Assembly (NCBI RefSeq): GCF_015158295.1
Contig: NZ_JACDXV010000001.1
Coordinates: forward strand, 248,001 to 312,000
Source: Devosia faecipullorum
GTDB lineage: Bacteria > Pseudomonadota > Alphaproteobacteria > Rhizobiales > Devosiaceae
Direction: 5' to 3'
DNA length: 64,000 bases
In this document: positions 55,045 through 64,000 of the stretch, piece after piece
Numbering within the stretch: the stretch's first letter is position 1
How the letters are laid out: each line of letters begins with the position of its first letter
Notes under the pieces: model-generated
Database searches by the model: none
What the model was told of the DNA's origin: nothing
Seen by the model: only the letters and a program-made list of their open reading frames with translations
Position numbers and translations under genes: made by a program

Positions 55045-56373
55045 TCAGCGGCCGCCGATGGAGGTAAGCCCGTTCATGTAAGGCTGGAGCGCCTCGGGAA
55101 TCAGCACCGAGCCGTCTTCCTGCTGATAATTCTCCAGAACGGCGATCAGGCAGCGGCCGACCGCCGTGCCGGAGCCGTTGAGCGTGTGGACATAGCGCGG
55201 CGCCTGCTTTTCGCCGGCGGGGCGATAGCGCGCCTCCATGCGGCGGGCCTGAAAATCGCCGCAGACGGAAACCGAGGAAATCTCGCGATACGTGTCCTGC
55301 CCCGGCAGCCAGACTTCGATGTCATAGGTCTTGCGCGCACCAAAGCCCATATCACCGGTGCACAGGGTCATGACCCGGTAATGGAGGCCCAGCCTTTGCA
55401 ACACCGTCTCGGCGGCGGCGAGCATGCGCTCATGCTCGGAAATGGCCTGTTCAGGCGTGGTGATGGACACCAGCTCGACCTTGTTGAACTGATGCTGGCG
55501 CAGCATGCCGCGCGTGTCGCGACCCGCCGAGCCGGCCTCCGAGCGGAAGCAGGAGGTGAGCGCGGCAAAGCGCAGCGGCAATTCTTCTTCCGCCAGGATG
55601 GATTCGCGCACCATATTGGTCAGCGGCACCTCTGCGGTGGGGATCAGCGCCAGACGGTTTTCGCCATGGGCGGTGAAGAAAAAATCGCCGTCGAACTTGG
55701 GCAATTGGCCGGTGCCGAACATGGCCTCGTCGCGCACCAGAACCGGGGGCTGCACTTCAAGATAGCCGAATTCGCTCGTGTGAAGATCCAGCATGAACTG
55801 GCCCAGCGCCCGTTCGAGCCGGGCGATCTGGCCCTTGAGAATCACGAAACGGCTGCCCGAAAGCTTGGCGGCGGTTTCGAAATCCATGTCCTTTTCGGCA
55901 ACGCCGATGTCGAAATGCTCTTTCGGCGCGAAGGCGAAGACCGGCTTGGGCGGGCGCGCTTTGGCAGCGGTTTCCGGCGAGCCATTAGGCCCGAAATATT
56001 CGACATTGCCGGCCTCGTCGTCGCCGACCGGCACATCGTCATAGGCCATGTTGGGGATAGCGGACAGCGCGTCGCGCAGCTCTTTCTCTACGTCGCGTTC
56101 TTCGGCCTCGCCGGCGGGGATGATCTCCTTGAGCCGGGCGACTTCCGCCATCAGCTCGGCAGCCCGGGCATCGTCCTTCTGCGCCTTGGCCTGGCCGATC
56201 TGCTTGGAAAAGACATTGCGCTTTTCCTGTGCCTCGTTGAGGCGCGAAATGATCTGGCGGCGGCGCTCGTCGATACCGATGAGATCGGAGGCGCGGACGG
56301 ACACGTTCTTGCGCTGCGACATGGCTTGGTCGAAGGCGTCAGGATTGTCTCTGATCCACTTGATATCGAACAT
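55045..56373 (-). CDS. serS: Seryl-tRNA synthetase
   Basis: 442 residues, class II synthetase. The N-terminal coiled-coil arm (about 30-105) contacts the long arm of tRNA-Ser. Class II motifs 2 and 3 are visible: [21 protein letters not shown] and the Arg-bearing [19 protein letters not shown] 56373. A terminator lies between it and tatC upstream, so it probably has its own promoter in the 99-bp gap. Confidence 0.97.
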   Translation of the reverse strand: MFDIKWIRDNPDAFDQAMSQRKNVSVRASDLIGIDERRRQIISRLNEAQEKRNVFSKQIGQAKAQKDDARAAELMAEVARLKEIIPAGEAEERDVEKELRDALSAIPNMAYDDVPVGDDEAGNVEYFGPNGSPETAAKARPPKPVFAFAPKEHFDIGVAEKDMDFETAAKLSGSRFVILKGQIARLERALGQFMLDLHTSEFGYLEVQPPVLVRDEAMFGTGQLPKFDGDFFFTAHGENRLALIPTAEVPLTNMVRESILAEEELPLRFAALTSCFRSEAGSAGRDTRGMLRQHQFNKVELVSITTPEQAISEHERMLAAAETVLQRLGLHYRVMTLCTGDMGFGARKTYDIEVWLPGQDTYREISSVSVCGDFQARRMEARYRPAGEKQAPRYVHTLNGSGTAVGRCLIAVLENYQQEDGSVLIPEALQPYMNGLTSIGGR

Positions 56374-56404
56374 CGTCGTTACGGGCCGCGCCCGCCTCTG
56401 GTTG

Positions 56405-56444
56405 AAAAAACTAAGCCGCCCTGCCCCAAGCCGGGCAAGGCGGC
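56405..56444 (-). terminator. Terminator of tatABC
   Basis: GCCGCC-C-TGCCC (56415-56426) pairs with GGGCA-A-GGCGGC (56433-56444), with one mismatch. On the minus strand the stem is followed by TTAGTTTTTT. Confidence 0.8.
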
Positions 56445-56472
56445 CGGGACAGGACGGAATGGATTGTCGCGA

Positions 56473-57291
56473 TCAGGCGGAGGCCGCTTCTTCGGCCAGC
56501 TTCTTGGCGCGGCGGCGCTCCACCATCCTGACGGATTGTATGGCGAGTTCGTAGAGGCCGTACATGGGGATGGCAAGACCGATCTGCGAGATCGGATCGG
56601 GCGGCGTAATGAAGGCCGCCACGGCCAGAATTCCGACAATGGCGTAGCGACGACCCTTCTTGAGCTGCTCGACATTGATCAGGTCAATCTGCGCCAGGAG
56701 CGTCAACACGACGGGAAGCTGGAAACAGACGCCAAAGGCCAGGATCAGCGTCATGGCCAGGCCCAGATATTCGGACACCTTAGCCAAAAGCTTGATTTCT
56801 TCGGTCTGCATGCCGGCGAAAAAGCCGAGCGCCATGGGCAGGACCACGAAATAGACCATGCAGGCGCCCAGGAGGAAGAAGATCGGCGTGGCGATCAGGT
56901 AGGGCACCAGCGCCTTGCGCTCATGCTTGTAGAGGCCGGGCGCGACGAAGCGGTAAATCTGGGTGGCAAGATAGGGAAAGCCCAGAAAGATCGCGCCGAA
57001 AAACGCCAGGTTGAGCTGGGTGAAGAAGAATTCCTGTGGCGCGGTATAGATCAGCTCCATATCGCCCGGATTGGGATAGATAGAGCGAAAGGGATTGAGC
57101 AGGATGTCGAAAATCCGCCCGGCAAAGATGAAACAGATGATCATCAGCGCCACGATGGCGATGGCGCTGTGGATCAGGCGCTTGCGCAATTCGATGAGAT
57201 GCTCGAGCAGCGGCGCTTCGCTGCCCGCAAGCTCGTCCTCGGGCTCCTGCGCCGTCTTGCTCTTGTCTTCGATCCGCTTGCTGTCGGCCAT
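56473..57291 (-). CDS. tatC: Twin-arginine translocase subunit TatC
   Basis: 272 residues with six membrane segments. It is the receptor for Tat signal peptides together with TatB. The conserved cytoplasmic start contains HLIELRKRLIHS (about residues 30-41) and the first periplasmic loop contains the family Glu and Pro. A charged 25-residue extension precedes it. tatB is 3 bp upstream. Confidence 0.96.
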   Translation of the reverse strand: MADSKRIEDKSKTAQEPEDELAGSEAPLLEHLIELRKRLIHSAIAIVALMIICFIFAGRIFDILLNPFRSIYPNPGDMELIYTAPQEFFFTQLNLAFFGAIFLGFPYLATQIYRFVAPGLYKHERKALVPYLIATPIFFLLGACMVYFVVLPMALGFFAGMQTEEIKLLAKVSEYLGLAMTLILAFGVCFQLPVVLTLLAQIDLINVEQLKKGRRYAIVGILAVAAFITPPDPISQIGLAIPMYGLYELAIQSVRMVERRRAKKLAEEAASA

Positions 57292-57294
57292 GAT

Positions 57295-57960
57295 TTAGCT
57301 CTTCTCGGCCGGTTCGGCAGGCTTCTTGCGCGGGGCGCGGGGCTTTTTCGGGGCGGCTGCAGCGTCCACGACCGGCTTGCTCGCGGCGGCGCCGGATTTG
57401 GCGCGCGGCTTCGGCGCCGGCTTGGCAGCAGCCGGCGCGGCATCGGCCTTGGCAGCGGGAGCGGCCCGCTTCACGGCAGGCTTGGCTGCCTTGGCTGTTG
57501 CTGCTTTTGGATTCACGGCCTTGGGAGCGGGCGCGGCAGCGGGCTGTTCCGGCGCAGCCTTGGGCTTGAAGCCATATTCGCTGGCCAGTTCAGTGCTGGT
57601 CTTGGCTGGCGACATGCCAGCCTTTTCCTTGATGGCGTCGGCGACGCTTTCCACCTTGGGATCGGTGGGCGCGAGCGCCCCGGACGGCTTCTGCTGCCCG
57701 TCCTTGCCGATGGCATTGAATTCCTTGCGGATTTCATCGGCGGTCTGCTTGAGCGGGTTGGTAATCGAATTGCGCAGGCTGCGCACTTCATCAAGCCCGG
57801 TCGTCTTGTTGATCTCGCGCTGGAAATCTCGGCCCATGCGCTGAATCTGCCCGACGACCTTGCCCACCTTGCTCATGACGACCGGCAGGTCCTTGGGGCC
57901 GATAAAGATCAGCGCCACGACGCCGATCACCATTATCTCTGTCCAGCCTAGGCCGAGCAT
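57295..57960 (-). CDS. tatB: Twin-arginine translocase subunit TatB
   Basis: 221 residues. The N-terminal membrane helix (MLGLGWTEIMVIGVVALIFI) and amphipathic helix (GPKDLPVVMSKVGKVVGQIQ) with Glu8 are typical. The rest is a long Ala-, Lys- and Pro-rich tail (about 150-221) of low complexity. It is between tatA (57 bp upstream) and tatC. The tail length is greater than E. coli TatB but usual for rhizobia. Confidence 0.95.
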   Translation of the reverse strand: MLGLGWTEIMVIGVVALIFIGPKDLPVVMSKVGKVVGQIQRMGRDFQREINKTTGLDEVRSLRNSITNPLKQTADEIRKEFNAIGKDGQQKPSGALAPTDPKVESVADAIKEKAGMSPAKTSTELASEYGFKPKAAPEQPAAAPAPKAVNPKAATAKAAKPAVKRAAPAAKADAAPAAAKPAPKPRAKSGAAASKPVVDAAAAPKKPRAPRKKPAEPAEKS

Positions 57961-58017
57961 GCGAAAAGTCTCCGATTGGCGGCAATGCCACCTTTAGTGG
58001 TGAAGGCGGGACGTCGA

Positions 58018-58230
58018 TCAGGCGTCCTTGCTCTTGTCCACTTCGCGGGCATCGATCTCGGCACCGGCCTGAATACGCTCGGCGGGCTTGTCGTCGTCCT
58101 TCATGCCCTTCTGGAAGGCTTTGATGCCGGAGGCGACTTCACCCATCATGCCGGAAATCTTCCCGCGGCCGAAGAGCAGGATAACGACGACGGCGACAAC
58201 GAGAATGCCCCAAATAGACGGCGCGTGCAT
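58018..58230 (-). CDS. tatA: Twin-arginine translocase subunit TatA
   Basis: 70 residues. Short membrane helix (about 5-20, [16 protein letters not shown]), FGRGKI hinge, then an amphipathic helix [14 protein letters not shown] and acidic tail, the pore-forming Tat component. GGAGA precedes ATG 58230; a longer frame upstream crosses the ABC gene and is not real. It is the first of tatA-tatB-tatC. Confidence 0.96.
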   Translation of the reverse strand: MHAPSIWGILVVAVVVILLFGRGKISGMMGEVASGIKAFQKGMKDDDKPAERIQAGAEIDAREVDKSKDA

Positions 58231-58289
58231 AATAGTCTCCCTAGAACCCGGATGCGCTTGGAGCGCTATAGATAGACCGAGAAATAGGT

Positions 58290-59402
58290 TTAATCGCGCC
58301 CAAACACAAGAACGTGTTCCGGGTTGAGGACAAGGAAAATGTCCTGTCCCGGAGTCAAAGTGCCATTGGCGGGCTGGCGGACGCCGAGCGGCGCATCGAG
58401 CCCATCGATCTTGACCTCGAGCAGATCGACGCCGATGGCATCGCGCCTCGCCACGATTCGTCCAGGCGTTCCGGGGCTTTCGGCCCGCACCTGAACGCCC
58501 CCGACCGGGCGGATCGCCACCGTCACCGGCGTTCCATCGGCAAAGCCGGGCGCGGCCACCGGCCCGAGAGGGGTCTGGGCAATGCCGGAATGGACATGCG
58601 TTTCCACCTCGCCCAGCGGCGAAAGGAAGCGGGCCGCTGCCAGATCCACGGGCTGGCGATAAAGCTCTTTCGCCGTGCCGATCTGGGCGATGCAGCCATG
58701 GCGCAGCAGCGCCACGCGGTCGCCCATGATCATCGCTTCCTCGGGATCGTGGGTGACGACGAGGCTGGTCGCATTGGTTTCGCGCAGCACCGCCAGCGTC
58801 TCGTCGCGCACAGTTTCGCGCAGCCGCGCATCGAGGCTGGAAAACGGCTCGTCGAGCAAGAGCAGGCCCGGTCGCGGCGCGACGCTGCGGGCCAGAGCCA
58901 GGCGCTGCTGCTGCCCGCCCGACAATTGATGCGGGAAATCTTTCTCGCGCCCGGCCAGACCGACGCGGCGCAGCGCGGCGCGAGCCTGATCCAGCGCCGC
59001 GGCCCGGCCAAGACTTTTCAGCCCAAACAGCACATTCTGCAGCACCGTCAGATGCGGAAACAGCGCGTAGTCCTGAAACATGAGGCCAATACCACGCCGG
59101 TCGGGCGGGACGGTCCGGCCGGGCGCCGACATGACCTCGCCATTGATGCGCAGCGCCCCAGCGCTGACCGGCTGAATGCCCGCCGCCACCCGCAGCGCGG
59201 TGGATTTCCCCGACCCCGATTCCCCGAGGAGACACACGATTTCGCCGGGCCGGAGCGATAAATGCAGATGGTCGAGCACCGGACGATTGCCCAGTTCGAC
59301 ACAGACGCCGTCAAATTCCAGCGAAGCGGCGAAGGACACGCCCGCCGTACCCCGCATGCCCCAGTTCTGCACGTCGCCCGACTGCGCCCGCCCGGTCATC
59401 AA
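58290..59402 (-). CDS. ABC transporter ATPase, FbpC/PotA-like, inserted between scpB and tatA
   Basis: 370 residues. ABC domain with Walker [10 protein letters not shown], signature [15 protein letters not shown] and Walker [13 protein letters not shown], then a C-terminal TOBE-type regulatory domain (about 270-370). This layout is that of ATPases for Fe3+, spermidine, thiamine or sulfate importers. No permease or binding protein is in the window, so its partners are elsewhere or lost. It overlaps the scpB stop by four bases, so it is coupled to a chromosome-segregation operon. A gene at this position is not part of the usual argS-to-tat block in related genomes, as far as I recall. Confidence 0.88.
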   Translation of the reverse strand: MMTGRAQSGDVQNWGMRGTAGVSFAASLEFDGVCVELGNRPVLDHLHLSLRPGEIVCLLGESGSGKSTALRVAAGIQPVSAGALRINGEVMSAPGRTVPPDRRGIGLMFQDYALFPHLTVLQNVLFGLKSLGRAAALDQARAALRRVGLAGREKDFPHQLSGGQQQRLALARSVAPRPGLLLLDEPFSSLDARLRETVRDETLAVLRETNATSLVVTHDPEEAMIMGDRVALLRHGCIAQIGTAKELYRQPVDLAAARFLSPLGEVETHVHSGIAQTPLGPVAAPGFADGTPVTVAIRPVGGVQVRAESPGTPGRIVARRDAIGVDLLEVKIDGLDAPLGVRQPANGTLTPGQDIFLVLNPEHVLVFGRD

Positions 59403-60067
59403 TTCTCCTCGTCCGCGTCACCGTCGCCCGGATCTGAAGGATCGAGCGGGTCTTCGTCCTCGCGCAATTCGCCATCGAAAGGCAAGGGAATCTGCAAACC
59501 GGGCGGCAGGCGGCCGGAAAGCAGCCCGGCTCCCTTGAGTTCATCCAGACCCGGCAGGTCCGAAAGCCGTTCCAGGCCGAAATGATCGAGAAAGGCATCG
59601 GTCGTGCCATAGGTGACCGGGCGGCCGGGGCTGCGGCGGCGGCCGCGCATGCGCACCCAGCCCGCTTCCATCAGCAGGTCCAGCGTCCCCTTGCCGGTGG
59701 CAACGCCACGCACATCCTCGATTTCAGCCCGCGTGGCGGGCTGGTGATAGGCGATGATGGCGAGGGTTTCGAGCGCGGCGCGCGACAGCGGCCGTGTCTC
59801 CTGCTCCTCGCGGCGCAACAGGAATCCGAGGTCTTCGGCGGTGCGAAAGGCCCAGCCATCCCCCCGGCGGACCAGATTCACCCCCCTGCCCGCATAGTCG
59901 GCCTGCACGGCCCGCAGTAAGGCTTCGATGTCGGCGCCCTGTTCCAGATAGGGCGCAATGTCGCTGACGCGCAACGGCTCGGACGAAGCGAAGAGCAGCG
60001 CTTCGACAATGCGCAGGAGACGACGCAGAACCTCGCCCTGCTCCTCGATCGGCGCGGAATCGTTCAC
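59399..60067 (-). CDS. scpB: Segregation and condensation protein B
   Basis: 222 residues. Winged-helix kleisin-interacting subunit of the SMC-ScpAB condensin. Family segments ALLFASSEPLRVSDI, ALETLAIIAYHQPATRAEIE and VTYGTTDAFLDHFGL are present. The start is GTG 60067, preceded by CGAGGA; it overlaps the scpA stop by four bases. The C-terminal tail is acidic (EDEDPLDPSD). Confidence 0.95.
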   Translation of the reverse strand: MNDSAPIEEQGEVLRRLLRIVEALLFASSEPLRVSDIAPYLEQGADIEALLRAVQADYAGRGVNLVRRGDGWAFRTAEDLGFLLRREEQETRPLSRAALETLAIIAYHQPATRAEIEDVRGVATGKGTLDLLMEAGWVRMRGRRRSPGRPVTYGTTDAFLDHFGLERLSDLPGLDELKGAGLLSGRLPPGLQIPLPFDGELREDEDPLDPSDPGDGDADEEN

Positions 60068-60852
60068 CTGTCCTCGCTCCTGCGGCGGCGCAGCAGCAAG
60101 GGTCCGAATGTCTCGGACTGGCGCATGTCGATCGAACCGAGCCGCACCAGTTCGAGGCTGGAGGCGAAGCTGGAGGCGCGCACCGTGGCGCGCTCGGCGG
60201 GTATTGCCAGATAATCGGCCAGATAGGTGTCCAACGGCACCCATTCCTGACTTTCCCCGATCAGCCGCTCCAGAATGTCGCGGGCATCCTGCAAGGACCA
60301 GACGGTGCGGACGAGCGGCGAATAATCGACATTGATGCCCCGTTCGCGCTGGGTCGAATAGGCCTTGAGCAGATCGAAAAGGCCGGCCTCCCAGAGCGAG
60401 CGGCGCGAAATTTGCAGCGGTTCGGGGGCGCCCCGCGCATAAATCTGAAACCCGAGGCGCGGCCGGTTCATCAATTTGTTGGCGGCGACCCGCATGGCTT
60501 CGAGGCGCTTGAGCCGGAATTGCAGCATGGCCGCCAGCATTTCCCCGCTCGGCTCGTCATCGCCTTGCGCCTGCGGCACCATGAGCCGGCTCTTGAGATA
60601 GGCGAGCCAGGCCGCCATGACCAGATAATCCGCCGCCACCTCGATCCGGCGCTCGCGCACATTGTCGATGAACGCCAGATATTGCTCGGCAAGCGCGAGG
60701 ACGGAAATATTGGCGAGATCGACTTTCTGCCGCCGCGCCAGATCGAGCAGCAGATCGAGCGGGCCTTCATAGCCGCCGACATCGACGCGCAGAACCTCAT
60801 CCGCCGGCACCGGCGGCGGCGTTTCGAACCAGTCGGTTTGTGCGCTCGTCAT
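60064..60852 (-). CDS. scpA: Segregation and condensation protein A
   Basis: 262 residues, kleisin of the SMC complex. It bridges SMC heads and works with ScpB in chromosome compaction. The N-terminal YEGPLDLLLDLARRQKVDL motif and the middle ADYLVMAAWLAYLKSRLM segment are clear. ATG 60852. A double-hairpin repeat lies upstream. nagZ, which normally precedes scpA in related genomes, is absent. Confidence 0.95.
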   Translation of the reverse strand: MTSAQTDWFETPPPVPADEVLRVDVGGYEGPLDLLLDLARRQKVDLANISVLALAEQYLAFIDNVRERRIEVAADYLVMAAWLAYLKSRLMVPQAQGDDEPSGEMLAAMLQFRLKRLEAMRVAANKLMNRPRLGFQIYARGAPEPLQISRRSLWEAGLFDLLKAYSTQRERGINVDYSPLVRTVWSLQDARDILERLIGESQEWVPLDTYLADYLAIPAERATVRASSFASSLELVRLGSIDMRQSETFGPLLLRRRRSEDR

Positions 60853-60923
60853 CAGGTTTTAGTGCCGGTGGACCTCATGGTCCATCCTTGGCCGCTGCTG
60901 CGGCCAGCGTCAAGGATCACCAA

Positions 60924-60999
60924 TGTCACCTCCCGGTTTATCGGGGTGGTTCATTGGTTCGAAGGATGGATTGCCGGGACAAGCCCGGCAATGGCGATG
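60924..60999 (+). repeat. Dispersed double-hairpin repeat, copy E
   Basis: First hairpin slightly altered (CTCCCGG-TTTAT-CGGGGTGG), then ATTGCCGGG-ACAAG-CCCGGCAAT perfect. It fills most of the space between scpA and the SPOR gene. Confidence 0.75.
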
Positions 61000-61041
61000 A
61001 TTGGTGGAGTGGGGCTGGATTTGGGCCAGCCCCAGAATTTT

Positions 61042-63036
61042 CTAAAGCAGCAGGCAATCGCCGCCGGCAGCGCGGATATTGTTGCAGATATTGGCGGCGG
61101 CATCGCGGGACGCGGCGGGGACCAGAACGCGATAGTAGATGCCGCGTTCGCCAAGATCGACACGCTGGATTTCCGGGCTCGAGCCGCTGAACAGCACGCC
61201 ATAGCGGGTTGCCATGGACTGGGCCGATTGACGCGCCGCCTCCTCGCTGCGCTGGGACGCCAATTGCACATAGGCAGCAGCCCCGCCGGTCGTGGCGCTT
61301 ATCGAAGGCGTGGCGGCGGCAGGCTGGGCGACAGGAGCGACCAACGCGCCATTGGCGGAAGCAGCGGGCACCGCCGCCGCGGCCAGAGCGCTCGCCGCGG
61401 CCTGCGCGAAATCAGCGGGACGGTCCATCGGAATTGTGACGCTGCGGCCGGCCAGCGCCGCGCCACTGGCATCGACGACCGGAACAACCGAGCCAGGCGA
61501 CACCACGGCAACGGTCGGGACCGGAATGGAAGCGGCTGCAGGAGCGGAAGCGGCCGCCTGCTCGCCGCTGGCAATGGCGCTGGCGATCAGATCGGGCGTG
61601 GAGAAATCGGCACCCGGAACCTCGGGCACATTGGGCCGCTCGACAGGCAGGATGGACGAGCCAGCCATGCTGTCGGCGCCGCTGATAATGGTGCCGTCGG
61701 GGCGAACCGTTACTGTTCGGACCTTGCGGTTGACCAGGCCATCCACATTGGGATCGACACTGGTGCCGTCCTCGGAGATCAGCGTACCGCTATTGGCGAT
61801 CGCCGCCTCGGACAAAGCGGCTTCGTCGGCCTGATCGCGCGGCACGATCTGTTCGTCCGCCGCATTGCCAGCGCCAGAAATTTCATTGAATACAACCGAT
61901 TGCGAGCTGGTGGTCTCGGTTGGCGCGGGCACTTCCTTGACGACATTGTTGTCGGCCAGCAGCAGCGGCGCGGGTCCAGTGGGTGTGCTGCCCTGCCCAA
62001 GAACCCAGTAGAGGCCAAGCCCGGCCACACCCAACAGGCCGACGGCGACCAGCGGACCAACGACGGCACGGGAAAGCGCGAAGCCCCGGCGCGGGCGCGG
62101 CTCAACCAAATCCAGATCATCGGCAACGACATCGGCCGGCGCAGCGTGCGGCTCCACCCATTCAACGTGAGCGCCCGTCGCGGCGGCGGCGGCCAGAATG
62201 GCGTCATCCACAGAACCGGGTTCGGTATGCCGCGCCATGGGAGGAACCTCGGCGGGCGGCAAAGTCGGCGTCGCCAGGCTGCGCAGCGCCGGACTGGGAG
62301 AACGCACCTGTTCGACCTCGTCCTGCGCGCGCTGCACCACCGGTGCGAGCAGACGCTCAATATCGGTCAGCGCATCGCCCGGATCGCGTTCAGGAAACGG
62401 CGCCGCAACAGGGGCCGAATTCTCCTCAACCGGGTCCATTTCGACGGCATCCGGCTCGACGAAGGCGGCAATTGGCTCCGGCGCGGTTTCGCGCGCGGCG
62501 GGTGCGCCGAGACCGAAGACCGGCGGCACACCGAAATTATCCTCACCCCTGACGGGGCCATCGGCAACGGGAAGCGGCTCGGGCGGCGTCATGTCGCTGG
62601 CCAGTTCAGCCGCGATGAGATCGGCCAGACCATCGAAATCCAGCGCTTCGGAATCGGGGGAAGATGCTGCTGCTTTCATCGGTTCCGGCGTCAGCGCCGG
62701 CGCGACCGGCAGGACCGGAGCGGGCTTGCCCGCCAGCGTACTGGCCGGCCCAGCAGCGCGGTCAGAAAAATCGTTCAGCGAAAAATCGAAATTGAACGGG
62801 TCCGCCTCCGGCTTCCGCTCTGCAGGCGCACCGGGAATACGCACCGGCGCGGCGGCAGCGGGCGGCGTATCGGCGCCCGGAATGCGAACCGTTGGAGCAG
62901 GTTCGTTGGCAGCTTGCGGCGTACGTGCACTATGGTCGGAGCGCGCATCGTCGGCCATCAGCCTGGCGAGTTCGGCAATAAGATCGTCCGGTGCGTCAGT
63001 CTGTGCGGCCATTGATTGCGGTTTCGCCGACGTCAT
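61042..63036 (-). CDS. SPOR-domain membrane protein
   Basis: 664 residues. The first 310 residues are cytoplasmic and rich in Pro, Ala and Glu. One membrane segment follows (about 322-343, VGLLGVAGLGLYWVLG), then a periplasmic Ala-rich linker, and a C-terminal SPOR domain (about 590-664, YVQLASQRSEEAARQSAQ). SPOR domains bind denuded glycan strands at the division site. The gene lies after argS and before scpA, as in other Hyphomicrobiales. The long N-terminal region is poorly conserved. Confidence 0.87.
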   Translation of the reverse strand: MTSAKPQSMAAQTDAPDDLIAELARLMADDARSDHSARTPQAANEPAPTVRIPGADTPPAAAAPVRIPGAPAERKPEADPFNFDFSLNDFSDRAAGPASTLAGKPAPVLPVAPALTPEPMKAAASSPDSEALDFDGLADLIAAELASDMTPPEPLPVADGPVRGEDNFGVPPVFGLGAPAARETAPEPIAAFVEPDAVEMDPVEENSAPVAAPFPERDPGDALTDIERLLAPVVQRAQDEVEQVRSPSPALRSLATPTLPPAEVPPMARHTEPGSVDDAILAAAAATGAHVEWVEPHAAPADVVADDLDLVEPRPRRGFALSRAVVGPLVAVGLLGVAGLGLYWVLGQGSTPTGPAPLLLADNNVVKEVPAPTETTSSQSVVFNEISGAGNAADEQIVPRDQADEAALSEAAIANSGTLISEDGTSVDPNVDGLVNRKVRTVTVRPDGTIISGADSMAGSSILPVERPNVPEVPGADFSTPDLIASAIASGEQAAASAPAAASIPVPTVAVVSPGSVVPVVDASGAALAGRSVTIPMDRPADFAQAAASALAAAAVPAASANGALVAPVAQPAAATPSISATTGGAAAYVQLASQRSEEAARQSAQSMATRYGVLFSGSSPEIQRVDLGERGIYYRVLVPAASRDAAANICNNIRAAGGDCLLL

Positions 63037-63110
63037 CTGGCAGCGCCCCTATTATTTGGATCGGCCCAGTCAAAGGCCGGCCCGCGAGTGTTCACACCAA
63101 TGCGCCCGAA

Positions 63111-64000
63111 TTATGAAAGCTCCTCTGGCGCAGTGACCCCCAGAATCCCCAAACCATTGCGGATCACCTGACGTACCGCATCGACAAGAGCGAGTCGAGC
63201 AAGCGTCAAATTCGCGTCCGAAAGGTTAACAAAGCGTAAATCATAATCATCCTTGCCCTTGGCCCAGAAGCCATGGAAAGCCGCCGCCAGGTCGTGAACA
63301 TAGAATGCGACACGATGCGGCTCATGCGCGATGGCCGCCGCAGCGGCAATGCGCGGCCATGCGCCGAGGAGGCGGATCAGCTCGATATCAGCGGCGCTGG
63401 CGAGCCGTTCGACCTCCGCTCCGGCAAGGGCGGCGGGCGAAATATCGAGTTCGGGCATGTCGCGCGCCGCTGTGCGGAAGATCGAGCAGGCGCGGGCATG
63501 GGCATATTGGACATAGAAGACGGGATTGTCGCGGGTCTGCTCCTTGACCAGCGCGAAATCAAAATCCATGGACGCATCATTGCGCCGGAACAGCAGCATG
63601 AAACGGGTAGCGTCCGGCCCCACTTCCTCCACCACGTCGGCCAGCGTCACCAGATCGCCCGAGCGCTTGCTCATCTTGAACGGCTCGCCGTTCTTGAGCA
63701 GGCGGACGAGCTGGCAGATGCGCACGTCGATGTCGGCCTCTCCGTGGGAAACCGCCTTCACCGCCGCCTGCAGGCGCTTCACATAGCCGGAATGGTCGGC
63801 GCCCAGCACGTTGATCATGTGCTTGAAGCCGCGCAGATATTTGTTGCGGTGATAGGCGATGTCGGCGGCGAAATAGGTGTAGGAGCCGTCGGACTTGATC
63901 AGGGCGCGGTCGGTGTCGTCGCCATAATCCTGCGCCCGGAACAGGGTCTGCTCGCGGTCTTCCCAATCTTCGGGCGTCTTGCCCTTGGGCGCTTCGAGCC
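63111..64000 (-). CDS. argS: Arginyl-tRNA synthetase, N-terminus beyond window
   Basis: The C-terminal 296 codons of ArgRS. Visible are the segment [17 protein letters not shown], then [13 protein letters not shown], the KMSKS-type motif KMSKRSGD with the family T-L-x-D downstream, and the C-terminal anticodon-binding helical domain ending near [11 protein letters not shown]. The frame is open to the right edge, and a full enzyme of about 585 residues would begin roughly 870 bp further on. It is the upstream gene of the SPOR-scp-tat series. Confidence 0.96.
   Translation of the reverse strand, partial: LEAPKGKTPEDWEDREQTLFRAQDYGDDTDRALIKSDGSYTYFAADIAYHRNKYLRGFKHMINVLGADHSGYVKRLQAAVKAVSHGEADIDVRICQLVRLLKNGEPFKMSKRSGDLVTLADVVEEVGPDATRFMLLFRRNDASMDFDFALVKEQTRDNPVFYVQYAHARACSIFRTAARDMPELDISPAALAGAEVERLASAADIELIRLLGAWPRIAAAAAIAHEPHRVAFYVHDLAAAFHGFWAKGKDDYDLRFVNLSDANLTLARLALVDAVRQVIRNGLGILGVTAPEELS

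Noticed and set aside
54925..57951. Open frame of about 1000 codons on the plus strand opposite serS, tatC and tatB
   Set aside because: Antisense shadow of three certain genes. High GC third positions keep the reverse frame open; the translated product is rich in His, Gly, Arg and Asp with no domain.
60412..63015. Open frame of 867 codons opposite scpA and the SPOR gene
   Set aside because: Antisense shadow: low-complexity Arg/Gly/Ile-rich product, no ribosome-binding site, and both minus-strand genes are well supported.

Overview
The window is 64 kb of GC-rich, gene-dense chromosome from an alphaproteobacterium, most likely of the order Hyphomicrobiales (Rhizobiales). The evidence is a MipZ division ATPase in place of a Min system, a glnB-glnA pair, ParE, a suf-only Fe-S operon with an Irr-type box, a fused SecDF, and a syntenic block argS - SPOR protein - scpA - scpB - tatABC - serS - surE - LytM protein - DUF815 - yajC - secDF. 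A Devosia-like genus is my guess; no species marker is present. There is no prophage, transposase, CRISPR array or rRNA operon. Two tRNA genes are present: Leu(UAG) and Arg(CCU).

Layout. 1-9.7 kb: NAD(P)H-hydrate repair enzyme (cut by the left edge), two tandem PilZ proteins, glnB-glnA with a sigma-54-type promoter, tRNA-Leu, trigger factor, a membrane diguanylate cyclase and an ABC-F ATPase. 10.3-17.1 kb: parE, a GFA-fold protein, a DEAD-box RNA helicase with a long leader, a second diguanylate cyclase and aroA. 17.3-24.4 kb: the suf operon, transcribed leftwards in the order cysteine desulfurase, sufB, sufC, sufD, sufS, sufT-like, sufA. An Irr-like inverted repeat lies in the divergent region upstream. 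24.7-33.6 kb: alpha/beta hydrolase, tyrS, a giant AsmA-like protein, a peroxiredoxin, an M23 endopeptidase, and prfB with a programmed +1 frameshift.

33.7-44.7 kb: a degenerate peptide-deformylase-like protein, tRNA-Arg, a PfkB kinase, an exporter-fold ABC protein translationally coupled to a siderophore-interacting flavoprotein, an orphan HWE/HisKA_2 sensor kinase, a CAP-domain lipoprotein, a TusA-like protein, a D,D-carboxypeptidase, a DJ-1/HxlR pair, mipZ, and two very small DUF1127-type genes. 44.8-64 kb: trmFO with a thioesterase, then a long leftward housekeeping series: argS (cut by the right edge), SPOR protein, scpA-scpB, an FbpC-like ATPase, tatA-tatB-tatC, serS, surE, an NlpD-like protein, then yajC-secDF and homologues of the mitochondrial complex I assembly factors NDUFAF3 and NDUFAF6. 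DUF815 lies between the last two groups on the opposite strand.

Common themes are iron and Fe-S metabolism (suf, Irr box, siderophore reductase with ABC protein, complex I assembly factors), c-di-GMP signalling (two GGDEF proteins and two PilZ proteins, no EAL or HD-GYP), and envelope biogenesis (Tat, Sec, AsmA, LytM, SPOR). Intergenic spaces carry a dispersed double-hairpin repeat in five copies and other palindromes. I found no wholly new multi-gene system. The best leads are the ABC-flavoprotein pair, the deformylase-like protein that has lost its metal ligands, the coupled NDUFAF3/NDUFAF6 genes, the Irr-like box and the repeat family.
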